Program-made: the position numbers and the translations under genes
Notes under the pieces: model-generated
Database searches by the model: none
Seen by the model: only the letters and a program-made list of their open reading frames with translations
What the model was told of the DNA's origin: nothing
DNA from: CAZGSG01 sp964528095
GTDB taxonomy: Bacteria > Bacteroidota > Bacteroidia > Chitinophagales > Chitinophagaceae
Reading direction: 5' to 3'
DNA: 6,010 nucleotides
NCBI GenBank assembly: GCA_964528095.1
Contig: CAZGSG010000356.1
Coordinates: 1-6,010, forward strand
Shown here: one piece after another, positions 1-5,932 of the stretch
Layout: each line of letters starts with the position of its first letter
Numbering within the stretch: the stretch's first letter is position 1

Positions 1-2505
1 GTTTGGGAAAAATATCATGTAAGACTTATCGGGGTAGACGTAGAAGCCATCGACACAGCAGAGGACCGTGAAAAGTTCCGTCAGCTGATGGTCAGGATCG
101 GTGTGCCTGTTGCCAACTCTAAGGTTGCCAACTCCTTTCTGGAAGGAAAAGAATTTGCACAGGAGATCGGATTTCCGCTGGTGATCCGTCCTTCATTTAC
201 CCTCGGTGGTTCCGGTGGAGGTTTCGTGCACGACAAATCCGAGCTGGAAGCCGCACTGGACAGGGGTTTGAAAGCCTCTCCCATTCACGAGGTACTGGTG
301 GAGAAAGCCCTTCTCGGCTGGAAAGAATATGAGCTTGAGCTCCTTCGCGACCAGAATGACAACGTAGCTATCATCTGTACGGTTGAGAATGTAGACCCCA
401 TGGGCGTTCACACCGGAGATTCTATCACAGTGGCCCCTGCCATGACCTTAAGTGATACTGCCTTCCAGGAAATGCGTAATCAGGCTATCCTGATGATGCG
501 CAGCCTCGGCAATTTCGCCGGAGGATGTAATGTGCAGTTCGCCATGAACCCTGCTACAGAGGAACTGATCTCTGTAGAGATCAACCCCCGCGTTAGCCGC
601 TCTTCTGCCCTGGCCTCCAAAGCCACTGGTTATCCCATTGCCAAGATCGCAGCAAAACTGGCCATCGGTTATAACCTCGATGAACTGAAGAACCAGATCA
701 CCGGCACCACTTCCGCTTATTTTGAGCCGGCGCTGGACTATGTGATCGTGAAAATGCCCCGCTGGAACTTCGACAAATTCAAAGGTGCTAACGACACCCT
801 CGGTCTTCAGATGAAGAGTGTGGGTGAAGTAATGGCCATCGGCAGAAGTTTTGCCGAAGCCATTCAGAAAGCCTGTCAGAGTTTGGAGAACAATGCAGTT
901 GGTCTTGGCTACTACGGCAAAAGCCAGATGCATGCTGAAGAGATCCTGGAATACATCAAGATTCCGAAATGGGACCGCATATTCCGCATCAAGGATGCCC
1001 TGATGGATGGCATCAGCGTAGGCACTATTTCAAAAGCTACCGGCATCGACCGCTGGTTCGTTAACGAGATTCAGAAGATCGTTGATGTTGAAAAAGAAAT
1101 TGCAAAACACAAACTCGCCAACTTACCGATCGAATTGCTGAAACCCGCGAAGGAACTTGGTTTCAGCGATCAGCAGATCGCCCTGATCATGCAAGACGGT
1201 AAGGACGAAGATGTATACGAAAAGAGAAAGGCCGCTAATATTACCCGCGTTTACAAAATGGTGGACACCTGCTCTGCAGAGTTCGAAGCCAAAACTCCTT
1301 ACTTCTACTCTACTTTCGAGAATGGCAATGCCAACGAAAGCAAGGTGAGTGACAAGAAGAAGGTGATCGTTCTGGGATCAGGCCCTAACCGTATCGGTCA
1401 GGGTATTGAATTCGATTACTGCTGTGTGCACGGTCTGCTCGCATTGAAAGAGTGCGGATATGAGGCCATCATGGTGAATTGTAATCCTGAGACTGTCTCT
1501 ACCGATTTCGATATTGCTGACAAGCTTTACTTTGAGCCCGTGTTCTGGGAGCACCTTTGGGAGATCATCGAACTGGAAAAACCTCATGGGGTGATCGTTC
1601 AATTGGGTGGTCAAACAGCGCTGAAACTCGCAGAGCGCCTCACTGAGAAAGGCGTTAAGATCATCGGAACATCCTTTGACAATATGGATATTGCTGAAGA
1701 TCGCGGCCGCTTCAGCGACATGCTGAAAGACCTCAATATTCCTTACCCGGATTACGGCACAGCGTTCACAGTTGATGAAGCTGTAGTGGTAGCAAACAAA
1801 GTTGGTTATCCTGTATTGGTTCGTCCGAGTTATGTAGTGGGTGGACAAAGAATGCGGATCGTGATCAATGATGAAGAAGTTGAAAAGGCGGTAGTGAGTT
1901 TGTTGAAGCATATTCCCGGAAACAAGATCCTGATCGACCACTTCCTGGATCGTTGCCAGGAGGCAGAGATCGATGCGATCTGTGATGGGGATGAAGTTCA
2001 TATCATGGGCGTGATGGAGCATATTGAGCCTGCTGGTATCCACAGTGGAGACAGCAATGCCGTGCTTCCTCAGTTCAATCTCTCTCCGTTGATCGTTGAG
2101 ACAATGGAAGAGTATGCGAGGAAGATCGCGTTCAACCTCAATATCCGTGGCCTGATCAATATTCAGTTTGCCATTAAGAAAAACAAAGTGTATGTGATCG
2201 AAGCCAACCCAAGGGCATCCCGCACAACGCCATTCATCGCAAAAGCATACCAGATCCCGTATCTGAATGTGGCAACCAAGGTAATGCTGGGAGAGAACAA
2301 GCTGCGCGACTTCAAGTTCGTAAAGCGACTGAAGGGTTATGCGATCAAGGAGCCGGTGTTCAGCTTCGAGAAATTCCCTGGAGTGAGTAAGGAGCTGGGG
2401 CCTGAGATGAAATCAACCGGAGAAGCGATCCGTTTCATCAAGGACCTTCGTGATCCTTATTTCCGTCAGTTGTACAAAGACAGAAGCATGTATCTGAGCA
2501 AATAG
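1..2505 (+). CDS. carB: Carbamoyl-phosphate synthase large subunit, 5'-truncated by window edge
   Basis: This is the large, ATP-using subunit of cytosolic carbamoyl-phosphate synthase. It makes carbamoyl phosphate from bicarbonate, ammonia (channelled from CarA glutaminase) and two ATP, feeding pyrimidine and arginine synthesis. The frame is open from base 1, giving 834 residues; about 105 N-terminal residues lie outside, judging from remembered E. coli CarB. The first ATP-grasp half shows the glycine-rich loop GGSGGG (fragment residues 69-74), HTGDSITVAPA and the metal-binding ExNPR (193-197). The oligomerisation region follows. The second synthetase half begins near GSGPNRIGQGIEFDY (459-473) and has RPSYVVGGQRM, HSGDS and EANPR (734-738). 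The protein stops shortly after the GPEMKSTGE stretch, where E. coli CarB continues with about 135 residues of MGS-like allosteric domain. That domain is absent, and the terminator just downstream argues this is the native end. No carA is visible. Confidence 0.97.
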   Translation, partial: VWEKYHVRLIGVDVEAIDTAEDREKFRQLMVRIGVPVANSKVANSFLEGKEFAQEIGFPLVIRPSFTLGGSGGGFVHDKSELEAALDRGLKASPIHEVLVEKALLGWKEYELELLRDQNDNVAIICTVENVDPMGVHTGDSITVAPAMTLSDTAFQEMRNQAILMMRSLGNFAGGCNVQFAMNPATEELISVEINPRVSRSSALASKATGYPIAKIAAKLAIGYNLDELKNQITGTTSAYFEPALDYVIVKMPRWNFDKFKGANDTLGLQMKSVGEVMAIGRSFAEAIQKACQSLENNAVGLGYYGKSQMHAEEILEYIKIPKWDRIFRIKDALMDGISVGTISKATGIDRWFVNEIQKIVDVEKEIAKHKLANLPIELLKPAKELGFSDQQIALIMQDGKDEDVYEKRKAANITRVYKMVDTCSAEFEAKTPYFYSTFENGNANESKVSDKKKVIVLGSGPNRIGQGIEFDYCCVHGLLALKECGYEAIMVNCNPETVSTDFDIADKLYFEPVFWEHLWEIIELEKPHGVIVQLGGQTALKLAERLTEKGVKIIGTSFDNMDIAEDRGRFSDMLKDLNIPYPDYGTAFTVDEAVVVANKVGYPVLVRPSYVVGGQRMRIVINDEEVEKAVVSLLKHIPGNKILIDHFLDRCQEAEIDAICDGDEVHIMGVMEHIEPAGIHSGDSNAVLPQFNLSPLIVETMEEYARKIAFNLNIRGLINIQFAIKKNKVYVIEANPRASRTTPFIAKAYQIPYLNVATKVMLGENKLRDFKFVKRLKGYAIKEPVFSFEKFPGVSKELGPEMKSTGEAIRFIKDLRDPYFRQLYKDRSMYLSK

Positions 2506-2523
2506 TTCAGTTAACATAAAAGC

Positions 2524-2556
2524 AAAGGCGTATCAATCGATACGCCTTTTTATTTT
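2524..2556 (+). terminator. Intrinsic terminator after carB, probably bidirectional
   Basis: The arms AAAGGCGTATC (2524-2534) and GATACGCCTTT (2539-2549) pair perfectly over 11 bp around a 4-base loop. A T-rich tail runs to 2556. It starts 19 bases after the carB stop. On the minus strand the same hairpin is followed by a looser T-rich tract, so it may also end transcripts of the convergent response-regulator gene, whose stop lies about 30 bases away. Confidence 0.9.
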
Positions 2557-2583
2557 GGTCCCGGAGGAAACACTGATAACAAT

Positions 2584-3240
2584 TTACACTTCCACCATTC
2601 CGCGTCTGATGGCATAGAGTACGAGTCCGATCCTCGATTTCACTTTTAGTTTATCGAAGAGGGCGTTTCTGTAATCATCAACCGTTCTGGGGCTGACGAA
2701 CATTTTCTGTGCGATATCCTTGTAAGTCATTTCGGAGCAGGCCCATTGCAGGAATTCCTTTTCCTTATCATTGAGCACGATAGGTTCTTCGGGGAGGTCG
2801 ATGTCTTTATGGAGACCACTGATCACTTTTCCGGAGATGTATTCAGAGAGGTAATGATCTTTTTGCATCACAGAATCCAGTGCCAGCCTGAGTTCTTCGG
2901 GTTCTGCATTTTTCAGGATATATCCTTTTGCACCGAGACGAAGCATACGAATGATAATGCTTTCGTCAGTGAACATAGAGAGGGCGAGGATCTTGATCTG
3001 TGGATAGTTCTTGTAAATCCATTTGGCGGTTTCATAGCCGTCAATGTCTGGCATATTCACATCCAGGAGAATGATGTCTGGCAGAACATTTCTAGTGATT
3101 TTTTCCTTCACTTCTTTACCGTTTCCGGCTTCGAACACTACCTGGTAGTTATCGAATGAACCGATCAATCTCGCCAGTGCGTTTCGCAACAGCGTATGAT
3201 CATCAGCTACACCTACCAGTATTTTTTTATCACCTGTCAT
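2584..3240 (-). CDS. NarL/FixJ-family response regulator (REC + LuxR-type HTH)
   Basis: A cytoplasmic DNA-binding response regulator, predicted to be phosphorylated by the histidine kinase encoded just upstream. From the ATG at 3240 it has 218 residues. The receiver domain (about 5-120) carries the acidic pair D13-D14, phospho-acceptor D60 in LLDVNMPDIDG, switch residue S88 and the conserved lysine K110 in GYILK. A LuxR/GerE helix-turn-helix fills about 156-215, with the recognition region MTYKDIAQKMFVSPRTVDDY. The length is typical of the family. A GTG at 3249 in the same frame would add three residues; I prefer the ATG because a receiver needs only a few residues before its first strand. 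The ATG start overlaps the kinase 3' end by 11 bases, which suggests translational coupling. The regulated genes cannot be read from this window; the membrane genes at 4035-5481 are candidates. Confidence 0.95.
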   Translation of the reverse strand: MTGDKKILVGVADDHTLLRNALARLIGSFDNYQVVFEAGNGKEVKEKITRNVLPDIILLDVNMPDIDGYETAKWIYKNYPQIKILALSMFTDESIIIRMLRLGAKGYILKNAEPEELRLALDSVMQKDHYLSEYISGKVISGLHKDIDLPEEPIVLNDKEKEFLQWACSEMTYKDIAQKMFVSPRTVDDYRNALFDKLKVKSRIGLVLYAIRRGMVEV

Positions 3241-3889
3241 GGTTATCACTTTCGCTTTCGGGTGGCAAGGCTAGTTTAATGATAGTGGTGGTACCATTGC
3301 CAATGCTGCTTTGCATATCGATTTCGGCACCTACCAGCTTTGCCCTGTTGAAAATACTTTTTAGTCCTACACCGGAGGAAGAAGATACAGAATTTCTTTT
3401 TGCATCGATGTCAAATCCCACTCCATTATCTGCTAACCGGAGTATAAATTGCTGATAATCTGTAAAGGTGATCTCTATTTCTACTTTTGATGCCTGAGAA
3501 TGTTTCAGGATATTATTGAGCATTTCCTGAAAAATCCTGAAGAGCATCACAGATTTCTGTTCATCTAACAGTTGTTCATANNNNNNNNNNNNNNNNNNNN
3601 NNNNNNNNNNNNNNNNNNNNNNNNNNNNNNNNNNNNNNNNNNNNNNNNNNNNNNNNNNNNNNNNNNNNNNNNNNNNNNNNAGCATTTTGAATGTTTCTTC
3701 CTGGATTTCGAGTTGAGATCTTAATGCTTCCTGTTCATAGAGGTCTTTCAGGCGTGTCAGTTCCTGCTCCTGTTGGTGCTGCCTGCGTTGATAGGTGAAC
3801 AGAATTGTAACGATAAAACCTACCAGTAGCAGGGCCAGTAAACCACCGATGATTATTATAAAATAGATCTCCTGACCCTGGTTCTCCAT
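3230..3889 (-). CDS. Sensor histidine kinase (NarL-type partner), interrupted by a scaffold gap
   Basis: The membrane-anchored kinase partner of the adjacent response regulator. The known N-terminal part (69 residues from the ATG at 3889) has one transmembrane helix at about 9-31. It is followed by RR and a Q/E/L-rich cytoplasmic stretch (about 35-68) that looks like a coiled-coil signalling helix. There is no extracellular domain. After the gap, 116 residues form the GHKL ATPase domain: N-box FRIFQEMLNNILKHS, G1 box DNGVGFD, the SSSGVGLKSIFNRA box, and GNGTTT near the end. The 100 Ns remove the part where the HisKA_3 phospho-acceptor histidine (usually in an E-[LI]-H-D-x-[IL]-G-Q context) must lie, so activity cannot be judged. 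Related kinases need roughly 80-100 residues there, while 100 bases code for 33. The frame matches on both sides only if the true gap length leaves remainder 1 on division by 3. TGA stop at 3230-3232. Confidence 0.9.
   Translation of the reverse strand: MENQGQEIYFIIIIGGLLALLLVGFIVTILFTYQRRQHQQEQELTRLKDLYEQEALRSQLEIQEETFKMXXXXXXXXXXXXXXXXXXXXXXXXXXXXXXXXXXYEQLLDEQKSVMLFRIFQEMLNNILKHSQASKVEIEITFTDYQQFILRLADNGVGFDIDAKRNSVSSSSGVGLKSIFNRAKLVGAEIDMQSSIGNGTTTIIKLALPPESESDNHDR
3581..3680. other. Assembly gap of 100 N inside the kinase gene
   Basis: Exactly 100 consecutive Ns, the usual placeholder for a gap of unknown size. It falls between the coiled coil and the ATPase domain of the kinase. From the family layout I infer that 250-300 real bases are missing. 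Both flanks belong to one kinase architecture, so the scaffold join itself looks sound. Confidence 0.97.
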
Positions 3890-3976
3890 AAAAAACAGGA
3901 ATGGTAAATGAATTTAGGTAAATGTTTGCAAGGGTTTAAATCCCGGAAAAAACAGAGCAGAATAAGGCTTCAGCCA

Positions 3977-4008
3977 ACAAAATACGTAATAAATCTCGGT
4001 AACGAGAT
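3977..4008 (-). terminator. Possible weak terminator or attenuator hairpin after the 4035-4736 gene
   Basis: Arms ATCTCG (3993-3998) and CGAGAT (4003-4008) pair perfectly around the loop GTAA. On the minus strand the hairpin is followed by a T-rich but interrupted tract (3992 down to about 3977). It lies about 25 bases beyond the stop of the membrane-protein gene and about 100 bases before the kinase start. An overlapping competing stem, GGTA (3998-4001, shifted by one) with TACC (4008-4011), is also possible. With only 6 bp it could be a partial terminator, an mRNA-stability hairpin or chance. Confidence 0.3.
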
Positions 4009-4034
4009 ACCGCTGCGGGATAAGTTTGGAAAAG

Positions 4035-4736
4035 TTAGGGGAGGAAATCAGATTTGGGCATCTCAGGATATTTCTCAATCGGTATTTTACTGTACTTGAA
4101 ATTTGTAAGAAAAGCAGTAGTTAAGAAAGCATATAGAGTATAATTTGAGACCATGCAAACAACTGTCATGTTTTCAACAAATGACTTAGAATAGTCCTGG
4201 AAAATATGGATTCCAGAAAAATAGGTGAAAGTTACAGCATGAAAAATAAGCAGTCCAAGGCAGATAAATACCAAAGGATCCCTCATGATGTTTACCTCAA
4301 ATGGTGTTGCAAAAAACTGCCACTTGAGATAGTAAACACAAAAAATTAAGATTAGAACAGCTCCAATACCGAAAGAAATCGAGTGAAAAATGAACATCCC
4401 ATTAACAAAGAAAATTGAATACAAAGCATAAGGAACATACAAAATCATTACTGTCAAAATGATCTTTTTGACTACTTTATTCGTGATCCCCTCATGCAGA
4501 ATAAAAAAATAAAAGGTGAACCCTATGACAGAAAAGAAATTAAATAGAAATTGATTATTGCCATATTTCAATGCAATTATGTAGGCTGCAATTTCAACCG
4601 CTAATGTCAAAAGAAGAAATGGTGGAAAATATTTCAGGTATCTAATCTTATTCTGCCTTGAATATGCGGTAAGACTCGTTACGAAAGCAAGTATTATGGA
4701 TGCGAAGTATAATACTAAAGTAATTGAATATAACAT
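4035..4736 (-). CDS. Seven-helix membrane protein of unknown function, paralogue of the next gene upstream
   Basis: Not a gene I can name. The 233-residue product is almost entirely hydrophobic. Seven helices can be drawn at about 3-24, 37-57, 62-81, 91-112, 119-137, 155-174 and 188-211, followed by a short charged tail (KIPIEKYPEMPKSD). There is no catalytic motif, signal peptide cleavage site or soluble domain. It aligns with the product of the gene at 4813-5481 along the whole length: YLKxFP after helix 1, a glutamate in helix 2 (E48), a conserved N66, FHS at 117-119, and [DE]P then ICxGLL at 153-163, with identical numbering at the last block. I chose the ATG at 4736; a TTG one codon earlier is less likely. 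It lies 145 bases upstream of the kinase and in the same direction, so a role as membrane sensor or partner for that kinase is possible but unproven. GC is about one third, below carB. Confidence 0.85.
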   Translation of the reverse strand: MLYSITLVLYFASIILAFVTSLTAYSRQNKIRYLKYFPPFLLLTLAVEIAAYIIALKYGNNQFLFNFFSVIGFTFYFFILHEGITNKVVKKIILTVMILYVPYALYSIFFVNGMFIFHSISFGIGAVLILIFCVYYLKWQFFATPFEVNIMRDPLVFICLGLLIFHAVTFTYFSGIHIFQDYSKSFVENMTVVCMVSNYTLYAFLTTAFLTNFKYSKIPIEKYPEMPKSDFLP

Positions 4737-4810
4737 CAAAGGTTGCTTTTAGTAAGTAATAACTTCCTGTTCAATTTATCCCAATTGCAATATAATGTAT
4801 TTTTATAATA

Positions 4811-4825
4811 GGTTAAGCCTTAACC
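4811..4825. repeat. Perfect short palindrome over the stop codon of the 4813-5481 gene
   Basis: GGTTAAG and CTTAACC flank a single central C (4811-4825). The palindrome covers the last codons and the TAA stop of the minus-strand gene. As RNA it can form only a small stem, and no T-run follows on the minus strand, so it is not a convincing terminator. It could be a protein-binding site or chance in AT-rich sequence. Confidence 0.4.
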
Positions 4826-5481
4826 AATTTCTTCTTGCTTTTTAGGCTACAGATAAACGCAATAATGAAAGATGAATAGAGAAGAATATTGAGGATCATA
4901 ACAATTGATGCTAAATTCCTCATAATTACTCCTGAAACGGAATGCAAAAAGTTTAAAAGTCCAAATAAAGGGAAACTGCAACAATAGAAAAAGAGCAAAC
5001 CGGAACAAATCCAAAACGCTGGCTCACTTTTGAGATCTATAGACTTTGGAAGCTGAAAAAGCTCTAAGAAATAATAAATACAGACAGTAACAATTAATAA
5101 GCAACCGAATGAATATGTCACAGAGTGAAAAGTATTGACTTGAACTATGCTTATATTAAGGAGGACTAATACAGGATAAATGCTAAGAGCATAAAGTATG
5201 AAATGCTTGAATTTTACATTTCTAATGATATTGTAGAGTATAAAGAGATAAAACTCAAACTCAAGCGTAGTAAATAGATTGTATAATAAAGTAGCGTTAA
5301 TATCATTCATTAGCAACTGCCAGCCTATTATTTCAATTACTACAGTAATAAATAAAAAAAGGGGGAAGACTTTTAGATAACCAGGGGAGTTCCTTCTGAA
5401 AAGCAAAGAGGAAGAAACTAAAAGGCTAATAATACCAATTATACTAAATATATAAAATGTTGGTGTCATAATTTTTGGCAT
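4813..5481 (-). CDS. Seven-helix membrane protein of unknown function, paralogue of the downstream gene
   Basis: A 222-residue polytopic membrane protein, with helices at about 9-28, 38-57, 66-86, 92-112, 120-140, 156-177 and 186-211. The basic tail (KSKKK) suggests the C-terminus is cytoplasmic. It shares with its downstream neighbour YLKxFP (35-40), E50, N68, FHS (118-120), EP then ICxGLL (153-163), and many aromatic positions. It also has EFEFY (74-78) and the run EPAFWICSGLLFFYCC. I associate this pattern with unnamed Bacteroidota proteins, from memory only. The start is either the ATG at 5481 or the ATG at 5469 (218 residues), which removes MPKI. The choice matters because the same frame stays open upstream through the foreign-looking sequence as far as a TAA at 5551-5553. 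Spacing to the downstream paralogue is 76 bases, compatible with co-transcription. No function can be assigned; a sensory role with the nearby kinase is a guess. Confidence 0.85.
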   Translation of the reverse strand: MPKIMTPTFYIFSIIGIISLLVSSSLLFRRNSPGYLKVFPLFLFITVVIEIIGWQLLMNDINATLLYNLFTTLEFEFYLFILYNIIRNVKFKHFILYALSIYPVLVLLNISIVQVNTFHSVTYSFGCLLIVTVCIYYFLELFQLPKSIDLKSEPAFWICSGLLFFYCCSFPLFGLLNFLHSVSGVIMRNLASIVMILNILLYSSFIIAFICSLKSKKKLVKA

Positions 5482-5733
5482 ATTGTAAACAGATTTTAAT
5501 ATATATAAAGCAGATAAGACAGCAAATATTCTATCTATCCATAATAATTGTTAGCAATATAAATTAAAAGGATAAACTCCAGATAATTTATGTTTAGTTT
5601 CAGATAGATGGTATAAAAATGATGCAGTCATAGGAAAATATATTAAGCATCTAATAGGATATTCAATAGTTAAAGAAAATGGAATTGCGACAAGATTGGT
5701 GAAGGCAACCAAATAATTAATAAATGTAGACAT
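5482..5733 (-). pseudogene. Truncated multi-helix membrane protein, CREST/ceramidase-like, with in-frame TAA
   Basis: From the ATG at 5733 the frame codes for 60 residues and reaches TAA at 5551-5553. It then continues open with QLLWIDRIFAVLSALYILK and runs in frame into the start of the membrane gene at 5481. The part before the stop has two helices (about 5-22 and 25-45) and the stretch ASFLYHLSETKH, giving S38-x3-H42. Counting the stop as residue 61, an aspartate follows at 67 at the start of a third hydrophobic segment. A Ser-x3-His in helix 2 and an Asp opening helix 3 recall the CREST superfamily (alkaline ceramidases, PAQR, Per1). The expected C-terminal HxxxH helix is missing, because the sequence turns into the bacterial gene. 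Either the gene was broken by mutation and joining, or TAA is a sense codon in the source organism, or the base call is wrong. A TTG at 5748 is a less likely start. Confidence 0.5.
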
Positions 5734-5748
5734 TTTTGAAATGAACAA

Positions 5749-5932
5749 AAATAATAGAATAAGTAAATAATTACATGATCAATTTTTTAAGGATAATAGA
5801 TCAAACAATTAATAAAGATGAAAAAAATAAAGTAACAAATATAATTAGAGTAAATCAATATTATTAAATAAAAAAAAATATTATAAATGATGAGTTTTCT
5901 TTTAAATAAAATAATATTTTTAAAATATATAA
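5749..5932. other. Very AT-rich divergent intergenic region
   Basis: This lies between the minus-strand membrane fragment and the plus-strand epimerase start. By hand count, 5761-5940 has 23 G or C in 180 bases, with long A/T runs around 5,860-5,930. The only ORF is a 30-codon plus-strand frame at 5775-5867, which I do not trust. Two divergent promoters are expected here. Apart from the octamer at 5779-5786 I see no clear site. Confidence 0.6.
5779..5786 (-). promoter_or_regulatory. Exact match to the Mimivirus early-promoter octamer AAAATTGA
   Basis: On the minus strand 5786-5779 reads AAAATTGA, with 45 bases between it and the ATG at 5733. In Mimivirus this octamer marks early genes, usually some 50-110 bases upstream of the start, so spacing and orientation are close to the known pattern. 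In sequence this AT-rich I estimate about a 1% chance of a random exact match in 100 positions of one strand. It supports a giant-virus source but does not prove it. Confidence 0.45.

Noticed and set aside
1378..2043. Long minus-strand open frame (221 codons) inside carB, and similar ones at 81-284, 193-411 and 448-933
   Set aside because: They are antisense shadows of the well-conserved carB frame; their translations show no recognisable domain.
2746..3159. Plus-strand open frame of 137 codons antisense to the response regulator, and another at 3156-3455
   Set aside because: The minus-strand frames have clear REC, HTH and GHKL motifs; the plus frames are their shadows.
3890..4034. Search for a Bacteroidota promoter (TAnnTTTG with an upstream TTG) before the kinase
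   Set aside because: Only near matches such as TATTTTG were found, without a properly spaced partner, so no promoter is called.
3908..4099. Plus-strand 63-codon frame in the spacer between kinase and membrane gene
   Set aside because: It overlaps the 3' end of the membrane gene antisense, has a basic, low-information sequence and no domain or convincing start signal.
4737..4812. Possible promoter between the two membrane genes
   Set aside because: AACCTTTG and TAAATTGA are imperfect or lie against the start codon; co-transcription from upstream is as likely.
5523..5530. Minus-strand AATATTTG as a Bacteroidota -7 box (TAnnTTTG) for the membrane gene at 5481
   Set aside because: One mismatch in the TA, and the nearest upstream TTG is about 24 bases away, longer than usual. 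It also lies on the suspected foreign side of the join.
5775..5867. 30-codon plus-strand frame beginning MINFLRII
   Set aside because: Short, in extremely AT-rich sequence, and overlaps the candidate early promoter of the opposite strand; nothing supports translation.
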